A stretch of 64,000 bases of DNA from Rhodopila globiformis (GCF_002937115.1 NZ_NHRY01000232.1:1-64000); one strand, 5' to 3'. Shown: positions 38,152 to 48,418, counted from the stretch's first letter. A program made the numbers and translations. The notes: generated from the sequence alone by a model not told the origin.

Positions 38152-38718
38152 CTACGGCCCCCGGTACAGGACGAACTCCGCGCCGCCACGCACCGGCGCA
38201 ACCTTGTTCAGCATGGCGCCGAAGCCGCCGGCCACGGCGGTGGCGAGGAAGGCAATGGCGGTGAACGTCAGCACCGCCGACCGCATCCCCCGATGCAGGG
38301 CAAGCTGCGGGCCGTACTTGATGAACACGTAGGCGACCATCGTCATGGCGATGGGCGTGAACCAGGCGATGTGCTCCTTCCATTCCATGCCCAGGTCATG
38401 CCACCCGGCGGTGAGCGGGTTGGAAAGCAGCAGGGCGCGCGGATAGCCGGACAGGTTGGTCGCGCCCGGCGGCGGCACGGCGCGGTACCAGGGATAGATG
38501 ATGCAGGCCCCGGACAGCGTCGTCAGCCATGCCAGCGCCGCCATGCTGACCAGGTAGAAGCGGAACATCGCGGTTTCCCACCGCGGCCGCGGCTGCCGCG
38601 GCCCGATGGCCGCGGCAGCGTAGATCACCCCGATCGCGCCGGAGAACGCCAGCATGAACAGCGCGCCGAAGCCCATGCCATGGAGAACCGTCATCAGGTC
38701 GCGATACGAGATCTCCAT
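38152..38718 (-). CDS. multi-span membrane protein in cytochrome operon
   Basis: A 188-residue protein with four membrane helices (around 14-36, 52-72, 116-135 and 147-168). Conserved-looking histidines at the helix edges (LHGMGFG, GWHDLGMEWKEHIAW) could be heme or quinone ligands, but no family motif is known to me. The gene lies 9 bp after cytochrome c. It may be the membrane subunit through which electrons enter or leave the small cytochrome. Confidence 0.78.
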   Translation of the reverse strand: MEISYRDLMTVLHGMGFGALFMLAFSGAIGVIYAAAAIGPRQPRPRWETAMFRFYLVSMAALAWLTTLSGACIIYPWYRAVPPPGATNLSGYPRALLLSNPLTAGWHDLGMEWKEHIAWFTPIAMTMVAYVFIKYGPQLALHRGMRSAVLTFTAIAFLATAVAGGFGAMLNKVAPVRGGAEFVLYRGP

Positions 38719-38727
38719 GGCCGCGCC

Positions 38728-39120
38728 CTATTTCAGCGTGGCGAGATAGGCGATGATGTTGGCGCGCTTTTCCGGATCCCTCACGCCCATATAGGTCATC
38801 TTCGTCCCGGGTATCATCGCGCGCGGCCCCTGCAGGTACTTGTCCATCGTCTGCGGGGTCCAGGTGATGTGCGCGTTGCGATTGGCCGCCGAGTAGCTGT
38901 ATCCGGGCACCGATCCGGTCTGGCGTCCCATGATGCCGAACAGGGTCGGGCCGATCTTGTTCACCCCCGGCTCGGCCGAGTGGCAGATGCCGCACGCATT
39001 CCGGAACGCCGACTTGCCGGCACTGACGTCAGCGGCGTGCGCAACGGGGCCGGGCAGCAGCACCGCCAGCGAACCGCAGGCCGCGCCGAGGACAATGGTA
39101 TGGATAATACGCCTGGACAT
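38728..39120 (-). CDS. class I cytochrome c, periplasmic
   Basis: A 130-residue monoheme cytochrome c with a signal peptide (cleaved near AHA-AD). The heme motif is C43-G-I-C46-H47 and the distal methionine is probably M108 in PGTKMTYMG. The layout is that of mitochondrial-type or cytochrome c2-like proteins (NKIGPTLFGIMGRQTGSVPGYSYSAAN). AAGGAGAGAG before the ATG fixes the start. It is the third gene of the operon. Confidence 0.93.
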   Translation of the reverse strand: MSRRIIHTIVLGAACGSLAVLLPGPVAHAADVSAGKSAFRNACGICHSAEPGVNKIGPTLFGIMGRQTGSVPGYSYSAANRNAHITWTPQTMDKYLQGPRAMIPGTKMTYMGVRDPEKRANIIAYLATLK

Positions 39121-39145
39121 GATCTCTCTCCTTCGCAGCACGCGC

Positions 39146-39688
39146 TCAATGGGCGGCCGGCAGCTTGGCTTCCAGCGCGTTGCCGAGAAGCGTCAACGTG
39201 GGGATCAGGATCTCGAAGTCGGTCAGCGAGTCGGCAGCGGCGGATTCGGCGAACGCCTGGGCATTCTTGTCACCGGCCTTTTCCGCGGCGGTGGCGAGTT
39301 CGTTCAGCCCGTCGGTGATCTCGGTGTGCTCGATGAAGATCTGTTCATGCTCCGCCTGGGTGCGCTTGATCATCGGCAGCGCCCAGGCCATGTCCGGCGT
39401 CACCTTGCCGGCGGCCACCTCGGGCAGCAACGTCAGCGGCGGCTGGATGAATGCCTCCTCGCGCGCCATGTGCCGCTTCATCATGACCAGCAACCGGCTG
39501 GCGGCTTCCCCGACCTCGCCCGGGTGATGCGTCAGCGCGGTGAGCTGCTCCAGGGTTTCCTTGTGCTCGATGATCTGCGATTGCGGGATCAGGTGCTGCT
39601 CGGGCTGCTGCGCCATGATCGGCTGCGATGGCACGATCCAGGCGGCGGCTGCCGCCACCAGCCACATGCGCGACGATTTCGAAAGCAT
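39146..39688 (-). CDS. secreted hemerythrin-like helical protein
   Basis: A 180-residue protein with a signal sequence (MLSKSSRMWLVAAAAAWIVPSQPIMAQ). The mature part is all-helical with histidine and acidic positions like those of HHE/hemerythrin domains: IIEHKETLEQL, MKRHMAREEAFIQP and AEHEQIFIEHTE. Diiron binding is likely but not certain, because the last helix lacks the usual H-x4-D. It could sense or store oxygen or iron. It lies 41 bp after the porin-cytochrome gene and 25 bp before the cytochrome c. Confidence 0.75.
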   Translation of the reverse strand: MLSKSSRMWLVAAAAAWIVPSQPIMAQQPEQHLIPQSQIIEHKETLEQLTALTHHPGEVGEAASRLLVMMKRHMAREEAFIQPPLTLLPEVAAGKVTPDMAWALPMIKRTQAEHEQIFIEHTEITDGLNELATAAEKAGDKNAQAFAESAAADSLTDFEILIPTLTLLGNALEAKLPAAH

Positions 39689-39729
39689 CGTTTTCTCTCC
39701 TGGTTCAAAGTTGCCGTGCTGCCGGCCGC

Positions 39730-41103
39730 TCAGAAGATCAACCAGGCGAACAGCAGCAGGGTGTTGTTGTCGTTGGCCCTGGTCCCGAGGCCGTCGTAGT
39801 TCGACGTGCCGCCGTTGAACTGGGTATAGGCCGTGTACTGGACGCCAAGCTTGAGGTTCATGAACGGCGCCCACAACGAGCTGTCCTTACCGAACGGTAC
39901 CCAATCGGCTTCGATAATGACAGCATTATTGTCCGGCTTGTCGTTGGCACTGGGCACCCCCGCGACTGCGTACAGGGCGGCGTTTGCCGGGCCCCAGGTC
40001 TTCTGCCAGCCGACTGTGAAGCCGTAGGTGTTCTTATACCAGTAGGACACGTTCGCCCGGAACTGGTTGAGGTTGGCCCCCGTCGAAGCAACCCCGGTCA
40101 GGCCGGCCGTGCCTTTCAGGTTCTGGTTCTCATGGGTGAAAATGCCCTGCACGGTGACGCTGTGCGGCCCATGGTTCAGCAACTGGTAGCCGGCATCGAA
40201 GGCGTAATCGGTATAGTGGTCGGTGCCCAGGGCGCCCGTGGTCTGGTACGGGATGCCGGTCGGCGGATCGACATCCGCATGCATGAAGATCGTGCCGATC
40301 CACGCGGCGCTCTCGCCCCATTGCCATTCATACGCCGCGCGCAGATATGGCGCCGGGCTGGTGGTGCTGCCAATGCCGTAATCGTTGCCGAAGCGTGCGA
40401 GAAGCCAGGGGCTGAATGTACTGTAGGCACCGCCTTCCAGGTACAGTGCGTTATTCCACCAGGCATAGATGGTATAGCCGATGGCATTGCCGGTAAAGCC
40501 GCCGGCCAGGATCGGATTGCCGACCGGCGTCGGCGCGATGGCCGAGGCGATGAACGGAAATCCCCAGACGAAGGTCGAGTTGTACGGGTCCTGCACCGTC
40601 GGCGCGTTGTTCAGCGTCGTGCCGATGCGCAGTTCCTTGCCGCCGAGATTGAAGGTGGTGGTGTAGGGCCGCAGATCCATGTTATCGACGTGCGCCGTGT
40701 TGTCCACGTCGGTCCAGGTGAACTGCATCAACCCGCCGGTATGCTCGCCGATGCCGCCGCCGATGAAGCCGCTGATCTGGTCGAGCGAGAAGTTGTTGTT
40801 CGGCGCATAATGTTGCGGTGGCGGATTCTGGTCGCTGGCCGTGTTGGTGAACGAGGTCTGGATCATGAGCGACAGCGGCACGTACGAGGCCCAGCCTTCG
40901 CCGCCGCGCTGCGTGTAGCCGCCGATCTTGAAGGCGCGGCCGAGTGGCGTGAGCTCCGGTCCAAAGCCGCCGACGTGGCAGTCGGTGCAGGCCTGTCCGG
41001 TCTGCGCGGCAAAGGCTGGAATCGCCTCGGCCGGTCTGGTCGCCAGCGCCACGCCGGCAAGCGGCAGCAGCAGCCACAATACGAACCGAATCCGCCTGGC
41101 CAT
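39730..41103 (-). CDS. monoheme cytochrome-porin fusion, outer membrane (Cyc2-like layout)
   Basis: A 457-residue protein with signal peptide MARRIRFVLWLLLPLAGVALA. A short cytochrome region at the mature N-terminus has C39-T-D-C42-H43, followed by GPELTPLGRAFKIGGY. The remaining 390 residues are Gly/Asn/Thr/aromatic-rich and alternate as in a beta-barrel, ending in a terminal phenylalanine (LLLFAWLIF), the outer-membrane insertion signal. A heme domain plugging a porin is the layout of Cyc2 Fe(II) oxidases. Whether this member oxidises iron is not known. AAGGGGG before 41103 supports the start. It leads a five-gene electron-transfer operon. Confidence 0.85.
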   Translation of the reverse strand: MARRIRFVLWLLLPLAGVALATRPAEAIPAFAAQTGQACTDCHVGGFGPELTPLGRAFKIGGYTQRGGEGWASYVPLSLMIQTSFTNTASDQNPPPQHYAPNNNFSLDQISGFIGGGIGEHTGGLMQFTWTDVDNTAHVDNMDLRPYTTTFNLGGKELRIGTTLNNAPTVQDPYNSTFVWGFPFIASAIAPTPVGNPILAGGFTGNAIGYTIYAWWNNALYLEGGAYSTFSPWLLARFGNDYGIGSTTSPAPYLRAAYEWQWGESAAWIGTIFMHADVDPPTGIPYQTTGALGTDHYTDYAFDAGYQLLNHGPHSVTVQGIFTHENQNLKGTAGLTGVASTGANLNQFRANVSYWYKNTYGFTVGWQKTWGPANAALYAVAGVPSANDKPDNNAVIIEADWVPFGKDSSLWAPFMNLKLGVQYTAYTQFNGGTSNYDGLGTRANDNNTLLLFAWLIF

Positions 41104-41688
41104 GGACACGCCCCCTTTGTCTTCACGAACCTTCTTTGATTGATTCATGAGGCCGGACCCGGCAGATCGAATGTATCTGATCCATACTGGTCGTTGCTCT
41201 TGAAACAACAGTGTCGCAAAGGACTGTATCCATCAGGCCGTTTGCTTCGGATTAAATTATTACCTACGAAAGCTTGCTGGCGGCCAATGCATCCGTGCCG
41301 CTGAAAGGCAAATTTTTTGCGATATCAGTAAGATGGCGGCGCAGGCCCATGCCGGGCGCGTCACCAGGCCAGTCCGCCACGGCGTTTCCGTCACCCACTT
41401 GTGATTGATGCCAGTAGCCGGCAGAGCCGATTGGTACGGGCGCGGTGCTGGCGGGGCGATCGTGCGCGAAATCAATGCGATACCAGCAGCCGTGCGGAAC
41501 GAAAGCGGCCCAGCGGCAAGCAGGCTGGCATGAGCGGCCGGATGCAAACGCAGCGCTGAATACCGCCTGGTCCAGCCTGACTGTTCGCAACTTTCGATGA
41601 AACGATCACGCCATTTCCTGGTCACGCCATTTCCCGGTACGGTACGGGACCGTACCGGGACAGACTATACCGGAATCGTAACAAAAAG
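41104..41688. other. spacer between cytochrome operon and ubiV, with palindrome
   Basis: No gene is supported. It should hold the promoter of the porin-cytochrome operon; the low-GC part 41200-41270 is the best candidate, but no clear boxes are seen. It also contains a 16-bp imperfect direct duplication (CACGCCATTTCC.GGT) at 41606-41638 and the palindrome at 41632-41660. Confidence 0.5.
41632..41660. promoter_or_regulatory. perfect 12-bp inverted repeat downstream of ubiV
   Basis: TCCCGGTACGGT at 41632-41643 and ACCGTACCGGGA at 41649-41660 are perfect complements around a 5-nt loop ACGGG. It lies 29 bp after the ubiV stop. It may be a terminator for the ubi operon (a run of T appears on that strand near 41685, but upstream of the stem rather than after it) or a repressor operator. 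Confidence 0.5.
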
Positions 41689-42606
41689 TTACGCCGGCGT
41701 CAATTCGCGCTCCACCCAGGCGAGGCCTTCGCGCCCGTGCAGGAAACCATTCTGCCAGGGAACCTCGCCGGTCAGCCCGCGCAGTTCCTCGGCCGCTTCA
41801 TGCAGGCTGACGGTGCCGTCGAGCACGGCACGATAGGTCCGGGCCACGGCCACCATGTCCACGTCCTGCGGCGACAGGCGGAAATGCGTCACGCCCATCC
41901 GGCGCAGCGCCGCCAGTTCCTGCAGCAGCACCAGATAGCCGTTCGACAGGGTCTGCGTGCCGTTGATGGTCAGCACCCCGACGCCGTCGATCGTGTCCGC
42001 CGCCAGGCCGTCCGGGTCCTGGCCGCAGACGAACTGGCAGGTGTCCTTGGTCAGGTCGTGCGAGCGGGCGTGGTAGCAGCGCATCGCCACCGACAGAGGC
42101 TGGCGGCCGAACACCATCAGTTCGGTCTCCACCGTCGAGCGGCCGGCCAGCACGCGCACCGTGTCGGCGTTGGCTTCCACCGGCAGCACGATGCGGGTGG
42201 CGCCGTCGCGGATCACCACGTCCTGCGCGCCCTCGTTGAACACGTTGATGTACGGGCCGATGACGTGCGGCCGGCCGGCGACCTGCTGCAGGCAGGCGAC
42301 GTCGTTCGCCTCGACCAGCGCGCCGCTTTCGGCCAGCGCGCGGGCCTCGTCGACCTCGCGGTCCAGAGTCATCAGCGCCAGGGTGGAGCGCACCACCTGC
42401 TTGCCGGCGGCAACCAGGCGATGGACGACTTCCTGCATATGCGGCGCGAAGAACGACTCGCGCTTGGAGCACACGACCTCGCCCAGGTAGACGCAATCGA
42501 CCGCCGCCTCGTCGGCGATGCGGAAATAGAAGTCGCGGCGCTTCGCCGGCGTCCAGTGGAACAGCAGCGGGCCAAGCGTCAGCTTGGCCTGGGAAAGAGA
42601 CGTCAT
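41689..42606 (-). CDS. ubiV: O2-independent ubiquinone hydroxylation protein UbiV
   Basis: A 305-residue U32-family iron-sulfur protein that works with UbiU to hydroxylate the ubiquinone ring without oxygen. The four-cysteine cluster is seen in VVCSKRESF, MRCYHARSHDLTKDTCQFVC. The MTSLSQAKLTLGPLLFHW start is typical. Its ATG overlaps the ubiU stop by 4 bp (ATGA). It is the last gene of ubiT-ubiU-ubiV. Confidence 0.93.
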   Translation of the reverse strand: MTSLSQAKLTLGPLLFHWTPAKRRDFYFRIADEAAVDCVYLGEVVCSKRESFFAPHMQEVVHRLVAAGKQVVRSTLALMTLDREVDEARALAESGALVEANDVACLQQVAGRPHVIGPYINVFNEGAQDVVIRDGATRIVLPVEANADTVRVLAGRSTVETELMVFGRQPLSVAMRCYHARSHDLTKDTCQFVCGQDPDGLAADTIDGVGVLTINGTQTLSNGYLVLLQELAALRRMGVTHFRLSPQDVDMVAVARTYRAVLDGTVSLHEAAEELRGLTGEVPWQNGFLHGREGLAWVERELTPA

Positions 42607-43589
42607 CGCCAGCCCTTCCTGTAGGCGCCTGTGGTTTCGCGCTGGCCTTCGGCGACCGAGGCCAGCTTGTTGGCCACCGCCTCGTTGGAGCCACGCTCCA
42701 GCGCGTCGATCGCCTTGCGGAAGCTGCTGACGACCTCGGTGACATAGGCGCGGCTGCGCTGCCGGCCTTCGATCTTCAGCGCGGTCACGCCGGCCGCCTT
42801 CAGGTCGCCCAGGATGTCGATTGCGTTCAGCGCCACTGGCTCCTCGAACAGGTAGGTGGCACGGCCATGCGTGACGTAGCGGCCCTTGCACGGGGTCGGA
42901 TACGCCGCCGGCTCGCCCTGGCGGAAGCGGTTCAGCGTTACGTCGCCGAGGCGCGACAGCGTGGAGGCGCCGTCGTCGCGGTACGACACGTGGCTGGCCG
43001 GCGCGCAGGCGCCTTCCGTCGTCGGCGACAGGCCGGTGATGTAGGAGGACAGGAAGCAGCGGCCTTCCGACATCGGGCCGACGGAGCCGAACGCGAACAC
43101 CTCGGTCTCGATGCCGATGCGCCGGACCAGGGCGGCGACCTGCTCGACCGACAGCACGCGCGGCAGCACCACGCGCTTGATGTCGAAGCGGTCGCGGTAG
43201 AAGGCGATCGACAGCTCGTTCGACGCCGAGGCCTGCACCGACAGGTGTCGCCGCAGCTCGGGATGCCTGCGCTGGGCATAATCCAGCACGCCGAGATCGG
43301 CCAGGATCACCGCATCGATGCCGGCGGCAGCGGCATTGTCGATCGCGGCGTGCCAGGGGGCGGGATCACCGGCGCGCGGGAAGGTGTTGACCGCGGCCAG
43401 GACCTTGCGGCCATGGCGGTGGGCGTACTCGACGCCCTCGGCCATTTCCCGGACGTCGAAATTCAGGCCGGGATAGTTGCGGGCATTGGTGCAGTCGCGG
43501 AAGCCGCAGTACACCGTGTCGGCACCGGCATCGATCGCCGCGCGCAACGCCGCCGGGGTGCCGGCGGGGCAAACCAGTTCAAGACTCAT
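42603..43589 (-). CDS. ubiU: O2-independent ubiquinone hydroxylation protein UbiU
   Basis: A 328-residue U32 peptidase-like protein with a 4Fe-4S cluster. Start ELVCPAGTPAALRAAIDAGADTVYCGFRD and cysteines in GRCFLSSY, GACAPASH and TPCKGRYV fit UbiU. With UbiV and UbiT it forms ubiquinone in anaerobic conditions. It overlaps ubiT (43586-43589) and ubiV (42603-42606) by 4 bp each, so all three are coupled. Confidence 0.94.
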   Translation of the reverse strand: MSLELVCPAGTPAALRAAIDAGADTVYCGFRDCTNARNYPGLNFDVREMAEGVEYAHRHGRKVLAAVNTFPRAGDPAPWHAAIDNAAAAGIDAVILADLGVLDYAQRRHPELRRHLSVQASASNELSIAFYRDRFDIKRVVLPRVLSVEQVAALVRRIGIETEVFAFGSVGPMSEGRCFLSSYITGLSPTTEGACAPASHVSYRDDGASTLSRLGDVTLNRFRQGEPAAYPTPCKGRYVTHGRATYLFEEPVALNAIDILGDLKAAGVTALKIEGRQRSRAYVTEVVSSFRKAIDALERGSNEAVANKLASVAEGQRETTGAYRKGWR

Positions 43590-44257
43590 GGGGCTCCTGT
43601 CGCGGCGTTTCCTGCCGTCCGCATCTGCCTGACATCCATTTTGGCGAGGCGTGTCTTCAGCGCTTTCACCTCGGCGCGCAGTTCATCGCATTCGGCGGCG
43701 AGGTCGCGCGACGGCACGTTGGCCTCGTGCAGCTTGGCGTGCAGCGTGGCGACCTGCGTGCGCGCCAGGCCGATGACGCGGTCGAGCCGCCGGCCGATGC
43801 GCCGCGCCGGCCGCTCGAACGGGCCGAACAGGGCGGCGATCTCGTCACGCATGACGATTTCCTCGCGGTCGAGCGTGTTGCGCACGGCGACGCTGACCTC
43901 GGTGGAGCCGGTGATCTCGATGTCGCGGGTGAAGAACAGGGCGTCGCTGTCGATGCGGCCTTCCAGCAGGGCGATCAGCGCCGCCAGGCTGCCGCGGATC
44001 CGCGCGTCCGGGGGCGGCGGGTCGTCCTCGGTCAGGAGGCGGACGTCCATCTGTCCGGCGCCGTACTCGATTTCGAAGCGGTGCGGCAGGTCAGTCGGCT
44101 CAATGTGGATAATGCCATGGTCGAGGCGGCCGAAATTCTCGACGAGGTGCGGATGCCGCCGGCGCATGATGCGCGTCAGCAGCGCCACCATGCGCGCCAG
44201 CACCGGGCTGGGCACCATGGACAGGGCGGCGGACGCCAGTGGATGAGAGTCGTGCAT
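43586..44257 (-). CDS. ubiT: O2-independent ubiquinone protein UbiT (SCP2 domain)
   Basis: A 223-residue protein with an SCP2 sterol-carrier domain (about 40-150: RFEIEYGAGQMDVRLLT, DARIRGSLAALIALLEGRIDSDALFFTRDIEITGS), which binds lipid intermediates. A C-terminal coiled coil (AAECDELRAEVKALKTRLAKM) follows. The ATG at 44257 is chosen at the conserved MHDSHPLASAALSM; a longer frame would overlap the FNR box. It is first in the operon. Confidence 0.9.
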   Translation of the reverse strand: MHDSHPLASAALSMVPSPVLARMVALLTRIMRRRHPHLVENFGRLDHGIIHIEPTDLPHRFEIEYGAGQMDVRLLTEDDPPPPDARIRGSLAALIALLEGRIDSDALFFTRDIEITGSTEVSVAVRNTLDREEIVMRDEIAALFGPFERPARRIGRRLDRVIGLARTQVATLHAKLHEANVPSRDLAAECDELRAEVKALKTRLAKMDVRQMRTAGNAATGAP

Positions 44258-44317
44258 AAGGGTTCGGTCCAGATCGATCGAGCAGCCGCCATGGTGACGG
44301 GCGCGGCCGCTTGGACA

Positions 44318-44331
44318 TTGATCTGGATCAA
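44318..44331. promoter_or_regulatory. FNR/Anr box upstream of ubiTUV
   Basis: TTGATCTGGATCAA is a perfect match to TTGAT-N4-ATCAA. Its centre is 67 bp upstream of the ubiT ATG. Assuming the -41.5 activating position, transcription would begin near 44283 with a 26-nt leader. This fits known anaerobic activation of ubiUV by Fnr in E. coli. Confidence 0.85.
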
Positions 44332-44682
44332 CCGTCAATCGTAAGGTTTGGTAGCGGAACAGATCCGGGCGGCGCGACAGAGGCGGCGAGGCGAACGGGC
44401 TGCTGTGCCTGATGCGGCCGCTGCGGCGGGTTTCACGGCAGGCCGCGCCCCTCGTGTCATGACCAGGTTTGTCCCCAGCGAGGCGGAATTGGCAGGCGCA
44501 CGAGAAGGACAGAATCGCTGCACACCGGGTGGTCTCTTGCCAACCGACACATCCCTGCGCCCATCAAGGCCGGTCGCCCTGAAATCGTCCATGGCTGATC
44601 GAACGCCGGGTCTCTGACCATCCGGGCACGCCACGGCGGAAGGACGGCAGCGGCGCAGCCCCAGGCGAGACTTGATGAGGAA

Positions 44683-44711
44683 TTGCCGATGGTACCACTT
44701 GGTAGTATAAC
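44683..44711 (+). promoter_or_regulatory. parDE promoter with embedded operator
   Basis: TTGCCG (44683-44688) and TATAAC (44706-44711) are separated by 17 bp. Between and touching them lies the palindrome TACCACTTGGTA at 44693-44704. A repressor bound there would block RNA polymerase, as expected for autoregulation by ParD or the ParDE complex. Confidence 0.7.
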
Positions 44712-44728
44712 CGCGCCGGGAGGTGGCA

Positions 44729-44983
44729 ATGACTGTCAAGACCTCGATTTCGCTGACTGACGAGCAGGATGCTTACGCCCGCGCCTTGGTTGAGAGGGGC
44801 CGCTATCCGAGCGTCAGTGCGGTTCTACAACGCGGATTGGAGGTGCTGCGACGCGAAAATGAGACACATGAGGCCGAACTCCAGGCCTTGCAGACGCTGA
44901 TCGATCGGCGACGAGCCGGATCGATCGTGCCCTTGGAAGCGACTGTGGAAGAGTTTCTCGCGGCGGTGGACCGCGAAGGCTAG
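44729..44983 (+). CDS. parD: ParD-family antitoxin
   Basis: An 84-residue ribbon-helix-helix antitoxin. The DNA-binding part is TVKTSISLTDEQDAYARALVERGRYPSVSAVLQRGLEVL; the acidic C-terminal helix (LEATVEEFLAAVDREG) should wrap the toxin. GGGAGG at 44718-44723 fixes the ATG at 44729 over a GTG six bases upstream. Four bp separate it from the toxin gene. Confidence 0.92.
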   Translation: MTVKTSISLTDEQDAYARALVERGRYPSVSAVLQRGLEVLRRENETHEAELQALQTLIDRRRAGSIVPLEATVEEFLAAVDREG

Positions 44984-44987
44984 CGTC

Positions 44988-45374
44988 GTGCGCCGTTATG
45001 CCGTTTGTCGAGCGGCTTCCGTCGCTCGCGACGTCTCCATCATCCGGAAGCATTTGGTACAGGCCTATCAGGACTTCGGAGACCAACGCGCCGCCGCGAC
45101 GGAGCGGGCCGCCGCGCGCATCCGCGAGGCGTTTGACTACCTGCAGACGTTAGCCACCCATCCCCACCGGGGAACGGTGCATCCCGAGCTACGGGGAGGC
45201 ATCCGCCATGTGACGGACAAAAACTTTGTCTACTATTTCGAAATCGATGAGCGGCTCGCCCAGGTCACTGTTCTTGCCATCTTTTTCGGCGGCCAGGACC
45301 ACAGGCGTCAAATCGCGGAACGTCTCGTTGATGTCCCCGCTGCGCAACGCGCTGCAAACAGGTCACCGGACTGA
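44988..45374 (+). CDS. parE: ParE/RelE-family toxin
   Basis: A 128-residue type II toxin of the ParE/RelE fold: RDVSIIRKHLVQAYQDFGDQ, EAFDYLQTLATHPHRGTVHPEL, IRHVTDKNFVYYFEI and VTVLAIFFGGQDHRRQIAERL. Many relatives inhibit DNA gyrase. The start is GTG at 44988, just after parD. About 20 extra C-terminal residues (VPAAQRAANRSPD) follow the usual end. Not to be confused with topoisomerase ParE. Confidence 0.88.
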   Translation: MRRYAVCRAASVARDVSIIRKHLVQAYQDFGDQRAAATERAAARIREAFDYLQTLATHPHRGTVHPELRGGIRHVTDKNFVYYFEIDERLAQVTVLAIFFGGQDHRRQIAERLVDVPAAQRAANRSPD

Positions 45375-45548
45375 TCGTCGACAGGCTCCACTATCGGCTT
45401 GCGGCGCGCATCAGCGGCCATCGGGCCATATCAAGCCTGCCCTGGCAGCCTGCCGGTCGTGATTGGCACACTTGCCGCTGGCGAGGCCGCGCGTCGTGGA
45501 TGGCCGCGACAAGCACGGCCATGACACGGGGGAAGGGTATGCGCCGCC

Positions 45549-47521
<1,973 letters not shown>

Positions 47522-47956
47522 ATGACCAGGCACAGGCTGATGGCGCTGGGTTTCGCCGTGCTGCTGACGGCGCCGGCGGCGCCGCATGCCGCTTTTGCCG
47601 ACAATGCGATGGGCTACCGGCTGCTGTCCCCGCGGGAGGCGGCGGCGCTGCCGTCTCGCCGGGGCACTATCGGCCTGAACGTCCGGCGGCAGGAGCGGAT
47701 CGTTGACAGCGGCCTGACCTTCGACATCATCCAGGTGACCCACATACGGCGCAACTCGCCCGGCGCCCGGGCCGGCTTCAAGGTCGGCGACCAGATCGTC
47801 GCCGTCGACGGCCAGGTCTTCCCGAGCCTGGCCGTCTTCGCGGCCTATATCGGATCGCGCCCACCCGGCAGCCGGGTCGTCGTCGATATCATGCCGGCGG
47901 GACGCGGGCCGGAGCAGGCGCGGCGGATCACCGTGGCCGTCGAGCGCGCCGGGTAG
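47522..47956 (+). CDS. secreted PDZ-domain protein
   Basis: A 144-residue protein with signal peptide (MTRHRLMALGFAVLLTAPAAPHAAFA) and one PDZ domain (about 85-140: SPGARAGFKVGDQIVAVDGQVFPSLAVFAAYIGSRPPGS). There is no protease domain. It may bind C-terminal peptides of envelope proteins or regulate a protease. GGAAAGACG before the ATG at 47522 supports the start over longer frames. Confidence 0.82.
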   Translation: MTRHRLMALGFAVLLTAPAAPHAAFADNAMGYRLLSPREAAALPSRRGTIGLNVRRQERIVDSGLTFDIIQVTHIRRNSPGARAGFKVGDQIVAVDGQVFPSLAVFAAYIGSRPPGSRVVVDIMPAGRGPEQARRITVAVERAG

Positions 47957-48418
47957 CCAGCGAAGCGGCCGAGGCGCTGTCCGCGACCCTTCGACCGTGG
48001 CCCGGCCCATGCCTTGCCAGCACAAGGCGAGCCTGCAGCGCAGAATCTGGCGGCCGGCCCTCGTCCCGTGATGGGTGGCCGACGTTGGGGTGCATGACAG
48101 CGGCTGGCATCCGTCTCCGTCGCTTTCGGCTGTGAACCGGCGCATTGCCGTGGCCGGCCCTGAATGCGACTGCCGGGTGGGGCCGCCTCCGGGCAGCAGA
48201 AAATGCATCCCAATGGCTGGCCTTTCTTGCAATGAAACCATGACGGAGGCCACACAGCCTGTGGTTGTCGCGAATATGAAATCTCGTGCCTGTGTATGCA
48301 TGGCACGGTTTCCACAGGATCGGTACAAATGGCTAACTCTTTTCTTGCTTTGATGTTGCGCTGCACAATATGCTGTGCCGTGGCGCAGAACCTGCGCCGC
48401 GACTGAAGGCGCAGAGCG
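47957..48418. other. spacer without recognised gene
   Basis: 462 bp between the PDZ gene and the next membrane protein. The last 100 bp are lower in GC and probably contain the promoter of 48419. No repeat or RNA gene was found. Confidence 0.45.

Larger units (their letters stand above)
44258..44728. other. spacer with FNR box and parD promoter, no gene
   Basis: Between the divergent ubiT and parD. The FNR box is at 44318-44331 and the parD promoter at 44683-44711. The centre, 44340-44670, shows nothing I can identify. Confidence 0.6.

Noticed and set aside
41129-41150. TTGATTGATTCATG as an FNR box for the cytochrome operon
   Set aside because: Only the left half fits; the right half is not ATCAA.
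41260-41625. 121-residue minus-strand frame upstream of the cytochrome operon
   Set aside because: No ribosome binding site, and it ends in DNA that should hold the promoter; sequence resembles random translation.
45480-45535. Possible terminator between parE and guaB
   Set aside because: It is a degenerate arm of the GGCCATGAC repeat family without a paired arm or T-run.
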